From Erythrobacter aureus (GTDB taxonomy: Bacteria; Pseudomonadota; Alphaproteobacteria; Sphingomonadales; Sphingomonadaceae), in the NCBI RefSeq assembly GCF_003355455.1, contig NZ_CP031357.1, positions 784,501-848,500 on the forward strand: a DNA stretch of 64,000 nt, written 5' to 3'. The position numbers were made by a program, and so were the translations under genes. Within the stretch, counting starts at the first letter, position 1, and the number at the start of each line of letters is the position of its first letter. Below are positions 1-9,131 of the stretch, piece after piece. Under the pieces are notes generated by a model. The model was not told the origin of the DNA. It saw only the letters and a list, made by a program, of their open reading frames with translations, and did not search any database.

Positions 1-2
1 TG

Positions 3-842
3 GGCGACTATGTTCGCGCAGGAGAAACCGTTGCGCGCATCGAAAGCGCGGATGCCGCAGCGCTGGCATCCCAGCTCAACGCGGCCCGGGCACGGGTGAA
101 TGAACTATCGGCGGCCTACGAGCGGGAGCGCCGCCTGTTCGAGGCGAGCGTGACCGCGCGCCAGGATCTGGAAGCGGCAAGGGCCAATCTGCAGGTCGCC
201 CAATCCGAATTGTCGCGCGCGCAGGCCGCCGTTGCCGCTGCCGGCGTCAGCGGGGATGGGAGATCGCTTGCGGTGACCAGCCCGCTTGCAGGGCGGATCA
301 CGGCCGCGCCGATCATCTTGGGCGCGTTCGTCGCCTCCGGCGAGGAACTTTACCGCGTTGTCGATCCCGATGCGATGCAGGTCGAGGTTGCTCTACCTGC
401 CGTCGATGCCACCCGTATCGCTCCCGGCGACCAAGCCACTCTGGAAATAGGCAACGACGATGAGGTCAGCGCCCGCGTCCGGTCGGTGACGCCCTCACTG
501 GATATGGAAAGTCGCAGCGCCACGGCGGTTCTTGCGCTGTCCCGGCCGATACCCGGATTGCAGCCCGGCGCTTTCCTTCAGGCGCGTATCCGGCCTTCGG
601 GTGAGGTCGACCAAACGCGGATTTCGGTTCCCGAAGACGCGGTGCAGACCATCGATGGTCAGGACATGGTTTTCGTGCGGACCCGTCGCGGATTTCAGGC
701 GCGACCCGTTGTAACCGGCACTCGGTCAGGCGGCCAGGTCGTCATCGAATCCGGTCTCGAAGCCAAGTGGCGGATCGCCACTGCGAACGCCTTCCTGCTC
801 AAAGCCGAGCTCGAGAAAGAGAGCGCCGAACATGGTCACTGA
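3..842 (+). CDS. HME-RND efflux periplasmic adaptor (CzcB-like), 5' truncated
   Basis: Membrane fusion protein that would link the inner-membrane RND pump encoded next to an outer-membrane channel in a metal efflux complex. The reading frame is open to the window edge, so the N-terminus, with signal sequence and first half of the lipoyl domain, is missing. What remains starts in the lipoyl domain, runs through an alpha-helical hairpin rich in Ala, Arg, Glu and Gln, then the second lipoyl half (TSPLAGRITAAPIILGAFV), a beta-barrel and a membrane-proximal domain. The stop codon overlaps the start of the following pump gene by 11 bases, so the two are co-translated. The C-terminus is His-containing (EHGH). 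The family is clear; metal specificity is inferred from the neighbour. Confidence 0.88.
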   Translation, partial: GDYVRAGETVARIESADAAALASQLNAARARVNELSAAYERERRLFEASVTARQDLEAARANLQVAQSELSRAQAAVAAAGVSGDGRSLAVTSPLAGRITAAPIILGAFVASGEELYRVVDPDAMQVEVALPAVDATRIAPGDQATLEIGNDDEVSARVRSVTPSLDMESRSATAVLALSRPIPGLQPGAFLQARIRPSGEVDQTRISVPEDAVQTIDGQDMVFVRTRRGFQARPVVTGTRSGGQVVIESGLEAKWRIATANAFLLKAELEKESAEHGH

Positions 843-3800
843 TAATCCATCCGAGGGCCAGCACCTCGAAGAGAAGCACGGTCATGGCCTGATTGGCATG
901 ATCCTCGATGTAGCGGTCCGTTTCCGCTGGGTGATGATCGTCCTGACGGTCGGGATCTCCATCTGGGGCGCGCTCAACCTTTTGCGCCTGCCGATCGATG
1001 CCGTTCCCGACATCACGAACGTCCAGGTACAAATCAATACCGAGGCCCCGGCTCTTTCGCCGTCGCAGGTGGAGACCCAGGTGACGTATCCGGTCGAAAC
1101 GGGCCTGGCCGGTATCGACGGTCTCGAAATGACCCGTTCGATTTCGCGCAACGGCTTCAGCCAGGTCACCGCCATCTTCGAGGAGGGTACCGACATCTAT
1201 TTCGCGCGCCAGCAGGTGAATGAACGGCTGGCACCCATCACCGCCTCGCTTCCCGAAGGTGCGGAACCGGTCATGGGGCCGATTTCCACCGGCCTCGGCG
1301 AAGTACTCATGTATACCATCGAGTATGAATATCCGGGCGGAAAAGGCGCACCCGTCGGTGGGGCAACCGGTTGGCAACGGGACGGCAGCTTCGTCACTGA
1401 ACGCGGCGATCGTCTGGGCAGCGATGTTGCCAAGGCCGCCTATCTTCGCACAGTGCAGGACTGGGTGGTCGCACCGCTCATGCGATCGGTCGATGGCGTT
1501 GCGGGGGTGGACTCCATCGGGGGATTCGAAAAGCAATACCTGGTTCAGCCCGATCCCGCGCGGTTGACCGGATATGGTCTGTCTTTCGACGCGTTGATTC
1601 AGGCGCTGGAAGCGGCCAATCTGGCCGAAGGCGCTAATTTTGTCGAACGGTCCGGTGAAGCGCTGCTCGCCCGCGTCGATGCGCGGCTTGGCAGTATCGA
1701 AGATATCGAAAACGCCGTCGTCGCAACTCGTGAAGGCGTTCCGATCCGGATCAGCGATGTCGCGACGGTCGCCATCGGGGGCGATCTGAGAACCGGCGCT
1801 GCATCGCTGAATGGCGAGGAAGCCGTGGTCGGGACGGTTCTCATGCGAGCCGGGGAAAACAGCCGCACGGTTTCCGCTGGAGCCGCGGAAAGGCTTCAAG
1901 AAGTTCGATCCTCGCTTCCGGAGGGCGTCGCCGCCGAGATCGTGTACAACCGTTCCTCGCTGGTCGATGCGACCATTGCGACGGTCGAGAAGAACCTCGT
2001 CGAGGGTGCTCTTCTGGTCATTGCGGTGCTGTTCCTCCTGCTCGGCAACATCCGTGCCGCGATCATCGCGGCGCTGGTAATCCCGGTCTCGATGTTGATG
2101 GCGGCAATCGGAATGAACCGCCTCGGCGTCTCGGGCAATCTGATGAGCCTGGGGGCGCTCGACTTCGGCCTGATCGTCGATGGTGCTGTGATCATCGTTG
2201 AAAACAGCGTCGCTAGGCTCGCCGCGCGACAGCATCACGAGGGACGCTTGCTCACGCTCGGCGAGCGCTTGGCCGAAACACGGCTTGCCGCGCAGGAAAT
2301 GATCAAACCGACCGTTTACGGACAGGCGATCATCCTGCTGGTCTATGCCCCTCTGCTGACGTTCTCCGGCGTGGAGGGCAAGACTTTCTCGCCGATGGCG
2401 ATCACGGTCATGCTTGCGCTCGCTTCGGCTTTCGTCCTGTCGCTGACCTTTGTTCCCGCCATGATCGCCGTGTTGTTAAACAAGAAGATGACTGAAAAGG
2501 AGGTCAAGCCGATCCGCCTGGCGAAGGAACGCTATGGCCCGCTGCTGAGAAAAACGATTGCCCGGCCTTGGCCAGTGATCGCTGGCGGGGCTGGACTGTT
2601 CGTTCTGGCAGCTTTCGTTTTCACCCTGCTGGGTAGCGAGTTTACTCCGCAGCTCGACGAACGCGACATAGCCATCCAGTCGCTCAGGATTCCGTCCACG
2701 TCGCTCGAGCGGTCGCTCGCCATGCAACGCCAGGTGGAAGACCGGCTCGAGCAGTTCCCGCAGGTCGCGCTGGTGTTCTCGCGTACCGGCACGGCGGAGG
2801 TTGCGAGCGATCCGATGCCGCCCAACGCATCCGATGCCTACGTCATTCTGAAGCCACGCGAGGAATGGCCCGATCCGGACCTGCCGAAGGATGAGCTCGT
2901 TTCCGAAATGGAAAGTGCCCTCAATGGTCTGGTCGGCAATCTCTACGAATTCAGCCAACCGATCGAACTGCGCTTCAACGAGCTGATCGCCGGCGTACGC
3001 GGTGATGTCGCAGTCAAGATTTATGGCGACGATCTCGCCGCCATGACCTCGACAGCCAACGAGGTGGCAGGTGTCCTGCGGGACATCGAGGGTGCCGCCG
3101 ACGTCAAGGTCCAGCAGGTGACCGGCTTCCCGACGCTCGACATCGTCTTCGATCGGCCGACGATCGCCCGATACGGCCTGACCGTGCAGGATGTGGCCCA
3201 GTCGGTTGCCATAGCACTGGGCGGTCGGCCGGCGGGTCTCGTCTTCGAGGGTGATCGCAGATTCGACGTGATGGTGCGCCTCGCCGATGCGACACGCGAT
3301 GACTTCGACCAACTCGGAACGCTGCCGATATTGCTGCCCAATGGAGCGACCGTGCCTCTGCGAACTGTCGCCCAGTTCCAAGTGGTCGACGGGCTTGCCG
3401 AAGTGCGCCGTGAACAGGGCCGCCGCCTCGTGATCGTCTCGGCCAATGTGCGCGAACGCGATCTTGGCACCTTCGTCGAGGAAGCTCAGGAAGGAGTGCG
3501 TGATCGGGTCGAACTGCCCGCAGCCTCGTTTATCGAATGGGGCGGGCAGTACCAGAACCTCCAGGCCGCCCAGGGACGGCTTGCCCTGGTGGTGCCGCTG
3601 GCCTTCGCGGTGATCCTGCTGTTGCTCTACATGGCGCTCGGCGGATGGGTACCCGCGCTCGCCGTCTTTACCGCAATTCCGATGGGTCTTGCGGGCGGTG
3701 TGTTTGCCCTGGCGCTGCGTGGCATGCCGTTTTCCGTTTCGGCGGCCGTGGGCTTCATCGCGCTTTCGGGAGTGGCGACACTCAATGGACTGGTGATGGT

Positions 3801-4152
3801 CACCGCGATCCGCCAGCGCCTGGAGAAAGGGGTCGAACTCAGCGAAGCGGTTGTGGATGGTGCCTTGGCCCGGTTGCGACCGGTGCTGATGACCGCGCTC
3901 GTCGCGTCGCTCGGCTTCGTACCGATGGCGATCGCCACCGGCACCGGGGCGGAAGTGCAAAGACCGCTGGCAACCGTCGTGATCGGCGGCTTGATTACGG
4001 CGACAGCGCTCACACTGTTCGTCCTGCCCGCAATCGCACGGCTGATCCTCAACCGTTCGGACGACGGGCAGAGTTGGCGCCAAAGATGGTGGGACCGCCT
4101 GCGCCGTAACGCCACACGCGACGAGCAGCGTGAGTTGGGAGACATAATTTGA
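832..4152 (+). CDS. Heavy-metal efflux RND permease (CzcA-like)
   Basis: Proton-driven inner-membrane pump of the HME-RND family, 1106 residues, slightly longer than the usual 1030-1070. It has the RND layout: TM1 near residues 20-45, a large periplasmic loop, a TM block near 385-560, a second loop and a final TM block near 925-1075. The TM4 signature DFGLIVDGAVIIVEN (about residues 444-458) matches the HME1-type pumps that export divalent Zn, Co, Cd or Ni, rather than the Cu/Ag type encoded at 9.1-12.3 kb. There is an extra Gly-rich stretch around residues 165-205 in the first periplasmic loop. Translationally coupled to the adaptor upstream. The stop is followed by two cation diffusion facilitator genes on the same strand, which fits a divalent cation export operon. 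Confidence 0.93.
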   Translation: MVTDNPSEGQHLEEKHGHGLIGMILDVAVRFRWVMIVLTVGISIWGALNLLRLPIDAVPDITNVQVQINTEAPALSPSQVETQVTYPVETGLAGIDGLEMTRSISRNGFSQVTAIFEEGTDIYFARQQVNERLAPITASLPEGAEPVMGPISTGLGEVLMYTIEYEYPGGKGAPVGGATGWQRDGSFVTERGDRLGSDVAKAAYLRTVQDWVVAPLMRSVDGVAGVDSIGGFEKQYLVQPDPARLTGYGLSFDALIQALEAANLAEGANFVERSGEALLARVDARLGSIEDIENAVVATREGVPIRISDVATVAIGGDLRTGAASLNGEEAVVGTVLMRAGENSRTVSAGAAERLQEVRSSLPEGVAAEIVYNRSSLVDATIATVEKNLVEGALLVIAVLFLLLGNIRAAIIAALVIPVSMLMAAIGMNRLGVSGNLMSLGALDFGLIVDGAVIIVENSVARLAARQHHEGRLLTLGERLAETRLAAQEMIKPTVYGQAIILLVYAPLLTFSGVEGKTFSPMAITVMLALASAFVLSLTFVPAMIAVLLNKKMTEKEVKPIRLAKERYGPLLRKTIARPWPVIAGGAGLFVLAAFVFTLLGSEFTPQLDERDIAIQSLRIPSTSLERSLAMQRQVEDRLEQFPQVALVFSRTGTAEVASDPMPPNASDAYVILKPREEWPDPDLPKDELVSEMESALNGLVGNLYEFSQPIELRFNELIAGVRGDVAVKIYGDDLAAMTSTANEVAGVLRDIEGAADVKVQQVTGFPTLDIVFDRPTIARYGLTVQDVAQSVAIALGGRPAGLVFEGDRRFDVMVRLADATRDDFDQLGTLPILLPNGATVPLRTVAQFQVVDGLAEVRREQGRRLVIVSANVRERDLGTFVEEAQEGVRDRVELPAASFIEWGGQYQNLQAAQGRLALVVPLAFAVILLLLYMALGGWVPALAVFTAIPMGLAGGVFALALRGMPFSVSAAVGFIALSGVATLNGLVMVTAIRQRLEKGVELSEAVVDGALARLRPVLMTALVASLGFVPMAIATGTGAEVQRPLATVVIGGLITATALTLFVLPAIARLILNRSDDGQSWRQRWWDRLRRNATRDEQRELGDII

Positions 4153-4394
4153 CAGCGCTCCTATTTGGGCAGCTCATGCACCACATGGGTGACCGAAGGA
4201 TACGTTTCGGAGGAGTGGCCGTGCACAGCGGCCACTCCACCCGCCTGTCTTCCTTTGATCGCATCGCGGTGGATTGGAAGGACGGAGTGAACCAGCTCAA
4301 TCGTTCCCGGTTTCGGACCGACGAGGAAATTCTTACGCCCTCACCGCGTTATGCGGCAGGAAAAGGCGTGAGGATCGCAAAGGCGCCTTCATGA
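4149..4394 (+). CDS. Doubtful 81-codon ORF between czcA-like gene and CDF gene
   Basis: An open frame starting at TTG inside the stop region of the pump gene (TTGA) and ending in a TGA that overlaps the ATG of the next gene (ATGA). The double overlap is what a coupled operon gene would show. Against it: a rare start codon, no good ribosome binding site, no recognisable domain and a composition (Arg, Ser and His rich, no hydrophobic core) typical of a non-coding frame. Reported because the fit at both ends is exact; I do not assign a function. Confidence 0.2.
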   Translation: MTALLFGQLMHHMGDRRIRFGGVAVHSGHSTRLSSFDRIAVDWKDGVNQLNRSRFRTDEEILTPSPRYAAGKGVRIAKAPS

Positions 4395-5020
4395 GCGGCG
4401 AAGGGGAATTCAGGCTGGATACGGCGAAAAGGCGCAGGACACTCTGGGTGGTTCTGTGGCTCAATCTCGCCATTGCCATCGGATTCTTCGCGGTCGGCTA
4501 TCTTGCCGATTCCAACGCGCTGCTCGCGAACGGCCTCGACAATTCTTCCGATGCGCTCGTCTACGCTCTCAGTCTACTGGCGCTCGCCCGTCCGCGCCGA
4601 TGGAAGCGGGGGGCCGCGCGCTTTTCCGGAATCATGCTGCTGGTCTTTGCGGCAGGCGTCATCATCGATGCCATCAGGCGTTTCGTGGACGGGTCCGATC
4701 CCGCCGGCATGATGATGTTGGCGATGGCGGCTGTCGCGGCGGTGGTCAATCTGGTCTGTCTCCGCCTGTTGCAGAACATGGAAGGCAAGGATGTGAACCT
4801 GCGCGCGGCCACGACCTTCAGTTTCAACGATTTCATTTCCAATGGTGGAATCATCATCGCCGCTGTCATTGTGATGCTGACGGGGGCTAACTGGCCGGAT
4901 CTCGTCGTTGGCATCGCGGTGGCCGGAATCGCGATCTATGGGGGGATCGACATCTTGCGCGATGCTCACATGGATGGCCATGACGAGCGCGGGACGGTGC
5001 ATGGCAAGAAACGCGAATAA
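4391..5020 (+). CDS. Cation transporter, short CDF family protein
   Basis: Multi-pass membrane protein of 209 residues with the cation diffusion facilitator architecture: about six hydrophobic helices, an N-terminal cytosolic stretch rich in Lys/Arg and a short His-containing tail (HMDGHDERG). Two metal-site signatures are visible: NGLDNSSDALVYALS in TM2 (D and NSSD) and FSFNDFISNGGIII in TM5. It lacks the large cytosolic C-terminal domain of CzcD, so it is a short type. The ATG at 4391 is preferred over an upstream TTG at 4274 because the protein then starts just before the first helix. It lies between an HME-RND pump and a second CDF gene, pointing to cytosol-to-periplasm metal transfer feeding the pump. 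Confidence 0.85.
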   Translation: MSGEGEFRLDTAKRRRTLWVVLWLNLAIAIGFFAVGYLADSNALLANGLDNSSDALVYALSLLALARPRRWKRGAARFSGIMLLVFAAGVIIDAIRRFVDGSDPAGMMMLAMAAVAAVVNLVCLRLLQNMEGKDVNLRAATTFSFNDFISNGGIIIAAVIVMLTGANWPDLVVGIAVAGIAIYGGIDILRDAHMDGHDERGTVHGKKRE

Positions 5021-5143
5021 TGGCGTTCCACAGAGATATGCGACCGGGAAGATGTCCTCGGGTTCTGACCCCGGTCGTGCTTGCAGGCCAAGGGGACAGC
5101 CCCGGATTGGCTCGCGAGCAGTCGTGCGGTCGCGAATTGTGCG

Positions 5144-5160
5144 GTTATCGAAGCGGTAAC
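5144..5160. promoter_or_regulatory. Imperfect dyad upstream of the CzcD-like gene
   Basis: A 17-base element with arms GTTAtCG and CGgTAAC around AAG lies 20 bases before the CDF start codon. Bases 5143-5159 recur exactly at 60795-60811. Its symmetry and position suggest a metal-regulator binding site, but no regulator gene for it is in the window. This is inference only. Confidence 0.25.
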
Positions 5161-5180
5161 ACGAATAGGGGAGTGCATTG

Positions 5181-6143
5181 ATGGTGCAGTCGGGTGGGCA
5201 CTCAGGGCACAGTCATGGAGAAGAACAGCTCAGCGACCGTCAGCTGGTTCTCGCAGTAGCGATCAATGTCCTTCTGACATTGGCCCAGATCATCGGCGGT
5301 ATTGTCTCCGGCTCGCTGGCGCTCATCGCCGACGCATTGCACAATTTCAGCGATGCGGCTTCACTCGGACTAGCCTGGTTCGCGCGGCGGATAGGTCGGC
5401 GTCCCGCCGACAAGCTCATGACATTTGGTTATGCGCAGGGCGAGGTGGTCGCAGCGCTCATAAACCTGACGACCCTGCTCATCATCGGATTCTATCTGAT
5501 AGTCGAGGCGATCAACCGGTTTGCCGATCCGCAGCCGGTCGAAGGTTGGACGGTGATCGCGGTTGCCGGCGTGGCTCTCGTCATCGACCTTGTCACCGCC
5601 TTCATCGTCTATCGCGGCGCGCATGAAAGCATAAACATGAAAGCCGCTTTCCTGCACAATGTCTCGGACGCCCTGGCATCGGTAGGCGTGATCGTCGCCG
5701 GGGTTCTCATTATCCTGTACGATCTCTACCTCGCCGATCTGGTGATAACGCTCATCATTGCGGGTTACGTCATCTGGCAGGGCATCACGCTCCTTCCCCG
5801 GACCGTACGATTGTTGATGGGCGCAGTGCCGGATGAGTTGGAGTTCGACCGCATCGTCGAGTTTCTCGAAGGTCAGCAGGGTGTCGAGAGCGTCCATCAC
5901 GTTCATATCTGGAACCTGGGCGAACATCATCGCGCCCTCGAAACGCATATCGTCCCGTCGTTTGATTCGCTCGCTGCCTTCGAGGAGTTGAAGCTATCGC
6001 TCCGCGCCCGTCTCACGCAGCGTTTCGGCATCGCGCATGCCACGTTCGAAGCGTGTCTCGCGCGCGACTGCGAAAATGCGTTGGTGGCCGACCATCACCC
6101 GGCGGGCGGGCGCACCGATCATGACGATCAAAGTGACCAATAG
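5181..6143 (+). CDS. Cation diffusion facilitator (CzcD/ZitB-like)
   Basis: Proton/divalent-cation antiporter exporting Zn, Cd or Co from the cytosol, 320 residues. The N-terminus has a His-rich motif (GGHSGHSHGEE). Six TM helices follow, with the paired metal sites HNFSD in TM2 (about residues 54-58) and HNVSD in TM5 (about 156-160), both of the HxxxD form that marks Zn/Cd transporters. The C-terminal cytosolic domain (from about residue 210) has the HVHIWNLG and LETHIV segments of the CDF dimerisation fold and ends in a His/Asp-rich tail. The ATG at 5181 follows a purine-rich AGGGGAG ribosome binding site. A dyad, GTTAtCG-AAG-CGgTAAC, sits 20 bases upstream of the start and could be an operator. 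Confidence 0.92.
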   Translation: MVQSGGHSGHSHGEEQLSDRQLVLAVAINVLLTLAQIIGGIVSGSLALIADALHNFSDAASLGLAWFARRIGRRPADKLMTFGYAQGEVVAALINLTTLLIIGFYLIVEAINRFADPQPVEGWTVIAVAGVALVIDLVTAFIVYRGAHESINMKAAFLHNVSDALASVGVIVAGVLIILYDLYLADLVITLIIAGYVIWQGITLLPRTVRLLMGAVPDELEFDRIVEFLEGQQGVESVHHVHIWNLGEHHRALETHIVPSFDSLAAFEELKLSLRARLTQRFGIAHATFEACLARDCENALVADHHPAGGRTDHDDQSDQ

Positions 6144-6302
6144 GGACGGTTTCGACTGCTCAACCTTTAGCAAGAAACCGGCCCCGCAGACCATGCGGAT
6201 CGATGATCGACAAATCGTTACGGCATTTTGCTGGTTGCTGGCGATAATGCGTGAGCGCTCATGGCGCGGCATCGAGATGTGGCAGAGTTCCCGGTTCCAA
6301 TA

Positions 6303-7817
6303 TCAGATGACCACGAACTGCCCCATCATGCCCGCATCCTCGTGCTCGAGAATATGGCAGTGATACATATAGGGAAGATCGGGATCGGTGTGCTCCTCAA
6401 AGCGGAGCAGCAGGCGCACCTGTTCGCGTGAATGGACGATCACCGTGTCCTTGAAGCCGGTTTCCATCGGTGGAGGCGCTTTGCCATCGCGATCGAGCAC
6501 CCGGAATTGCACGTTATGGATGTGGAAGGGGTGTGCCATCATCGAGGCGTTCACGATCTCCCATATCTCCCATTGTCCTACGGGAACACGTGTATTGACG
6601 ACATTCATGTCCATGGTCGCGCCGTTAATCGACATGCCTCGTCCCATCATGCCCATAGCAAGCACAAAACGCCGCGTCAGGGCGGCAAGCGACGGATCGG
6701 GCGGGGGCAGCGACACTAGGTCCGCAGGCAATTGCGCGGCGGCAAAAGAGCCTGTCGGCCTTATGTCGAGAATGGGGACTACATCGCCGCCACGGGTTTC
6801 CCGGCTGCCCATCATGCCTCGACCGCGACCGCCCATCATGCCCATGGTGTTACCCGGTCTGTGGGCCAACAGCCGCAGCGGGCGTCCATCGGAAAGATCG
6901 ATGACAACCTGCGCGCGTTCTCCAGGGGCGAGGATGACTGAACGAACGGAATGCGCAGATGCCAGCAATCCGCCATCGCTCGCGACCAGTTGCATCGACC
7001 GGTTGCCTTCGAGCGAGAAGGTGTAAAACCGGGCATTCGATCCGTTGAGAATGCGCAACCGGACTTGTCCGGTGCGTGCTTCGAACAGCGCGTTCCGGGT
7101 GCCGTTGACATAGAGGGCATCGCCCTTAACACCCATCATCCGGGTGCGCATGTTCAGCGGATAGATTATCCGGCCCGAACCGTCGATGACACGGTCCTGT
7201 ACGATCAGGGGAATGTCGTCGACACCATATTCGCTCGGCAGACCGAGGCGTTCTTCTTCATCGTCGCGGACGTAGATCGGCGCGGCGAGGCCCGCATAGA
7301 CCTGCGGTCCAGACCGGCCATGCAGGTGCGAATGGCACCAGTAGAGCGAGGCGCGCTGGCGCACTTCATATGATGGGCTCCAGCGCTTGCCGGGCCGGAT
7401 CACTTGATGAGGCCCCCCATCGGCGGCGGCAGGAAGTTCGAAGCCGTGCCAGTGGACGGTGACATCTTCGCTCAGTTGGTTGTCGATGTGAAAGCGCACG
7501 CGCTCACCGCGGCGCATGTCCAGCGTCGGCCCCAAGTAGGGGGCCTCAATACCGATCGTTTGCGAAGCTGTGCCCGGGACAAATTCCTTCTCACCCGCAG
7601 TCACGGACAGGCGGAAGGTTCGCACACCCTGCTCGATCAGACCCCTGTTCAAGGGTGGAACAGCGAGCGGATTGCGCTCGTCCGAACCGTCGAGCATCGC
7701 TGCGCTGCGCACCTGGCAACCGGCAAGCGGGAGAGCGGTCGATCCGAACGCCGCAAGGCCGAGACCCCCGACCAGCTTGCGCCGATCGATAAGGAATGGC
7801 TTTTCCTTGCCGTTCAT
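6303..7817 (-). CDS. Multicopper oxidase, CueO/CopA-type, Tat-exported
   Basis: Periplasmic copper oxidase, 504 residues, expected to oxidise Cu(I) to Cu(II) and reduce oxygen to water. The N-terminus has a twin-arginine signal (DRRKLVGG, residues 11-18) followed by a hydrophobic stretch ending in LAGC, so it may also be a lipoprotein. All four copper motifs are present in order: VHWHGFELP, YWCHSHLHG, HPFHIHNVQF and the C-terminal MYHCHILEHEDAGMMG. Between domains there are Met-rich stretches (GRGMMGS, MGMMGRGMS) like the methionine-rich substrate segment of CueO. It is the last gene of the long minus-strand copper set and sits 52 bases after a CusF-like gene, consistent with detoxification of Cu(I) in the periplasm. 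Confidence 0.93.
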   Translation of the reverse strand: MNGKEKPFLIDRRKLVGGLGLAAFGSTALPLAGCQVRSAAMLDGSDERNPLAVPPLNRGLIEQGVRTFRLSVTAGEKEFVPGTASQTIGIEAPYLGPTLDMRRGERVRFHIDNQLSEDVTVHWHGFELPAAADGGPHQVIRPGKRWSPSYEVRQRASLYWCHSHLHGRSGPQVYAGLAAPIYVRDDEEERLGLPSEYGVDDIPLIVQDRVIDGSGRIIYPLNMRTRMMGVKGDALYVNGTRNALFEARTGQVRLRILNGSNARFYTFSLEGNRSMQLVASDGGLLASAHSVRSVILAPGERAQVVIDLSDGRPLRLLAHRPGNTMGMMGGRGRGMMGSRETRGGDVVPILDIRPTGSFAAAQLPADLVSLPPPDPSLAALTRRFVLAMGMMGRGMSINGATMDMNVVNTRVPVGQWEIWEIVNASMMAHPFHIHNVQFRVLDRDGKAPPPMETGFKDTVIVHSREQVRLLLRFEEHTDPDLPYMYHCHILEHEDAGMMGQFVVI

Positions 7818-7869
7818 CCTCGTACCGCTCCCTCGCTAGAGTATTGGCCTCCGGTTCTCTCCCGTCACC

Positions 7870-8283
7870 TTATTTCGGGGCAATGGAGGTGATACTGCTG
7901 CCTTGCGGACCAGTGGTGAATTCGAAGGCCACTGCATCGCCCACGCCGACCTGGTCGCGCAATTGTTTGTCGGCTTCGAAGCTCATCGTCATGGCGGGCC
8001 AGTCGATCGCGGGGATCGGGCCATGCTTGATGGTGATCGTACCCGCTTCGGGATCGATCGCGGTTACCGTGCCTTCGGCGCGAGCATCGTGCATCGCATC
8101 GGTATCCTCCATCATGGGCGTGTCGTCTGACATAGGCATGTCGCCTGACATGGGCATTCCATCGCCGTCGGGCATGGAATCGTCCATCATCGTCTGTGCC
8201 GCCTCCGGCGTTTCCTGGGCGCTGTCGCATGCAGCGAGCGCAAATGGGGCAGCCAGCAGGCCAAGATAGGTTGCTACACGCAT
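7870..8283 (-). CDS. CusF-like copper-binding lipoprotein
   Basis: Small periplasmic metallochaperone of 137 residues. A lipoprotein signal ends in ALAAC (Cys about 20). A Met/Asp-rich linker follows with repeats of the form DxMPMS, a likely Cu(I)/Ag(I)-binding region. The C-terminal 70 residues form a CusF OB-fold domain, with the conserved WPAMTMSF segment that carries the Trp-Met-Met copper site. The ATG at 8283 has a strong AAGGAG ribosome binding site; an upstream open frame to 8424 is not used. It probably delivers copper to the CusABC pump or to the multicopper oxidase encoded just downstream. A second CusF domain is fused to CusB in the same cluster. Confidence 0.9.
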   Translation of the reverse strand: MRVATYLGLLAAPFALAACDSAQETPEAAQTMMDDSMPDGDGMPMSGDMPMSDDTPMMEDTDAMHDARAEGTVTAIDPEAGTITIKHGPIPAIDWPAMTMSFEADKQLRDQVGVGDAVAFEFTTGPQGSSITSIAPK

Positions 8284-8474
8284 TCGATGTCTCCTTAAGG
8301 GTGTCTCGGCGTTCAAAACCGGGTGCCGTGACAAATATGAGCTTCCCGGAGCGGAGCTATGGGCCGGAGCGAGCGGCGGCACGATGCCTTCGATTGTTCC
8401 TGCCTCCGTGCCGTTGATTGCCACGGGCTCCGCCCCGGCAGGTCATTTGGGCTTTGCTCCGCTGAGGCAGATTG

Positions 8475-8563
8475 CCGGCCTTCGTCATCGGATTAGAAAT
8501 GACGAAGGCCGGGGTTGCATCCGGACGATTCAGGGGGACTGCGTAGTGCAATCGTCCGGATGC
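8475..8563. repeat. Two back-to-back perfect hairpins
   Basis: The 317-base gap 8284-8600 contains no convincing gene. It holds two adjacent inverted repeats, each with a perfect 14-base stem: 8475-8488 pairs with 8499-8512 (10-base loop), and 8517-8530 pairs with 8550-8563 (19-base loop). Neither is followed by a T-run on either strand, so they are not classical terminators. They separate the Met-rich protein gene from the cusF-like gene and could attenuate or stabilise the transcript, or be palindromic mobile units. Confidence 0.7.
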
Positions 8564-8600
8564 TTGGGTGTGGGACAAGCCGCCATTGATGAAGGGGCGC

Positions 8601-8987
8601 CTATTGTTGCGTCTTGCCGTCCTCGGCCATGGCCGGGTTATCCGCCATCTGCGCCATCATCTCTTGCATCATCGCCATATGCTGATGGCACTGCTTCATC
8701 ATCTCGGCGTTTTCACCCGACATCATCTGCGCCATCTGCTCTTTCATCTTCTTGCGGTGCTCGGCCATCAATCGTTGGCGCTCTGCCGGGTCGGTTGCCG
8801 CTTTCGCGCGCTGCCTGAGATCTTGCATCTCCTGCATGGCCTGCTGGTTCTGCTGCATCCCGCCATCGTGTTCCATCTGCATGCCAGACTTCTGTCCGCT
8901 GTCGTGCTGATGTTGTGTTTCCTGTGCGATCGCGGGAGCTGCGACGACTGCAGCCAACGCGGAGGCTACCAGAAGAAACTTTTTCAT
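8601..8987 (-). CDS. Met/His/Gln-rich periplasmic protein of the copper cluster
   Basis: Exported protein of 128 residues with a clear signal peptide (MKKFLLVASALAAVVAAPAIA). The mature part is helical and extremely rich in Met, Gln, His, Glu and Lys, with runs such as QHQHDSGQ, MKEQMAQMMSG and HMAMMQEMMAQMADN, as expected for a periplasmic Cu(I)/Ag(I) sponge. Its length and helical, charged pattern recall Spy/CpxP-type proteins, but the LTxxQ motif is not visible, so I leave the family open. The ATG at 8987 has an AAGGAAAG ribosome binding site. It lies between cusA and the cusF-like gene and probably belongs to the same transcript. Confidence 0.8.
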   Translation of the reverse strand: MKKFLLVASALAAVVAAPAIAQETQHQHDSGQKSGMQMEHDGGMQQNQQAMQEMQDLRQRAKAATDPAERQRLMAEHRKKMKEQMAQMMSGENAEMMKQCHQHMAMMQEMMAQMADNPAMAEDGKTQQ

Positions 8988-9131
8988 ATCGTCTTTCCTT
9001 TTCGATCCGGACCGGACTGACCCAGTCATTCCCAATACGCACGGGCAGGGCCTACCCCTCAAAATTCGGTTTTTCGTCGATGAGGGGATCATGGGGTGGG
9101 GTGTTCTGCATTTGCCGGCTCATCCGCACTA

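Noticed and set aside
799..4083. Long minus-strand frames opposite the czcA-like gene (799-2238 and 2476-4083)
   Set aside because: Shadow frames of a conserved pump gene with no motif of their own.
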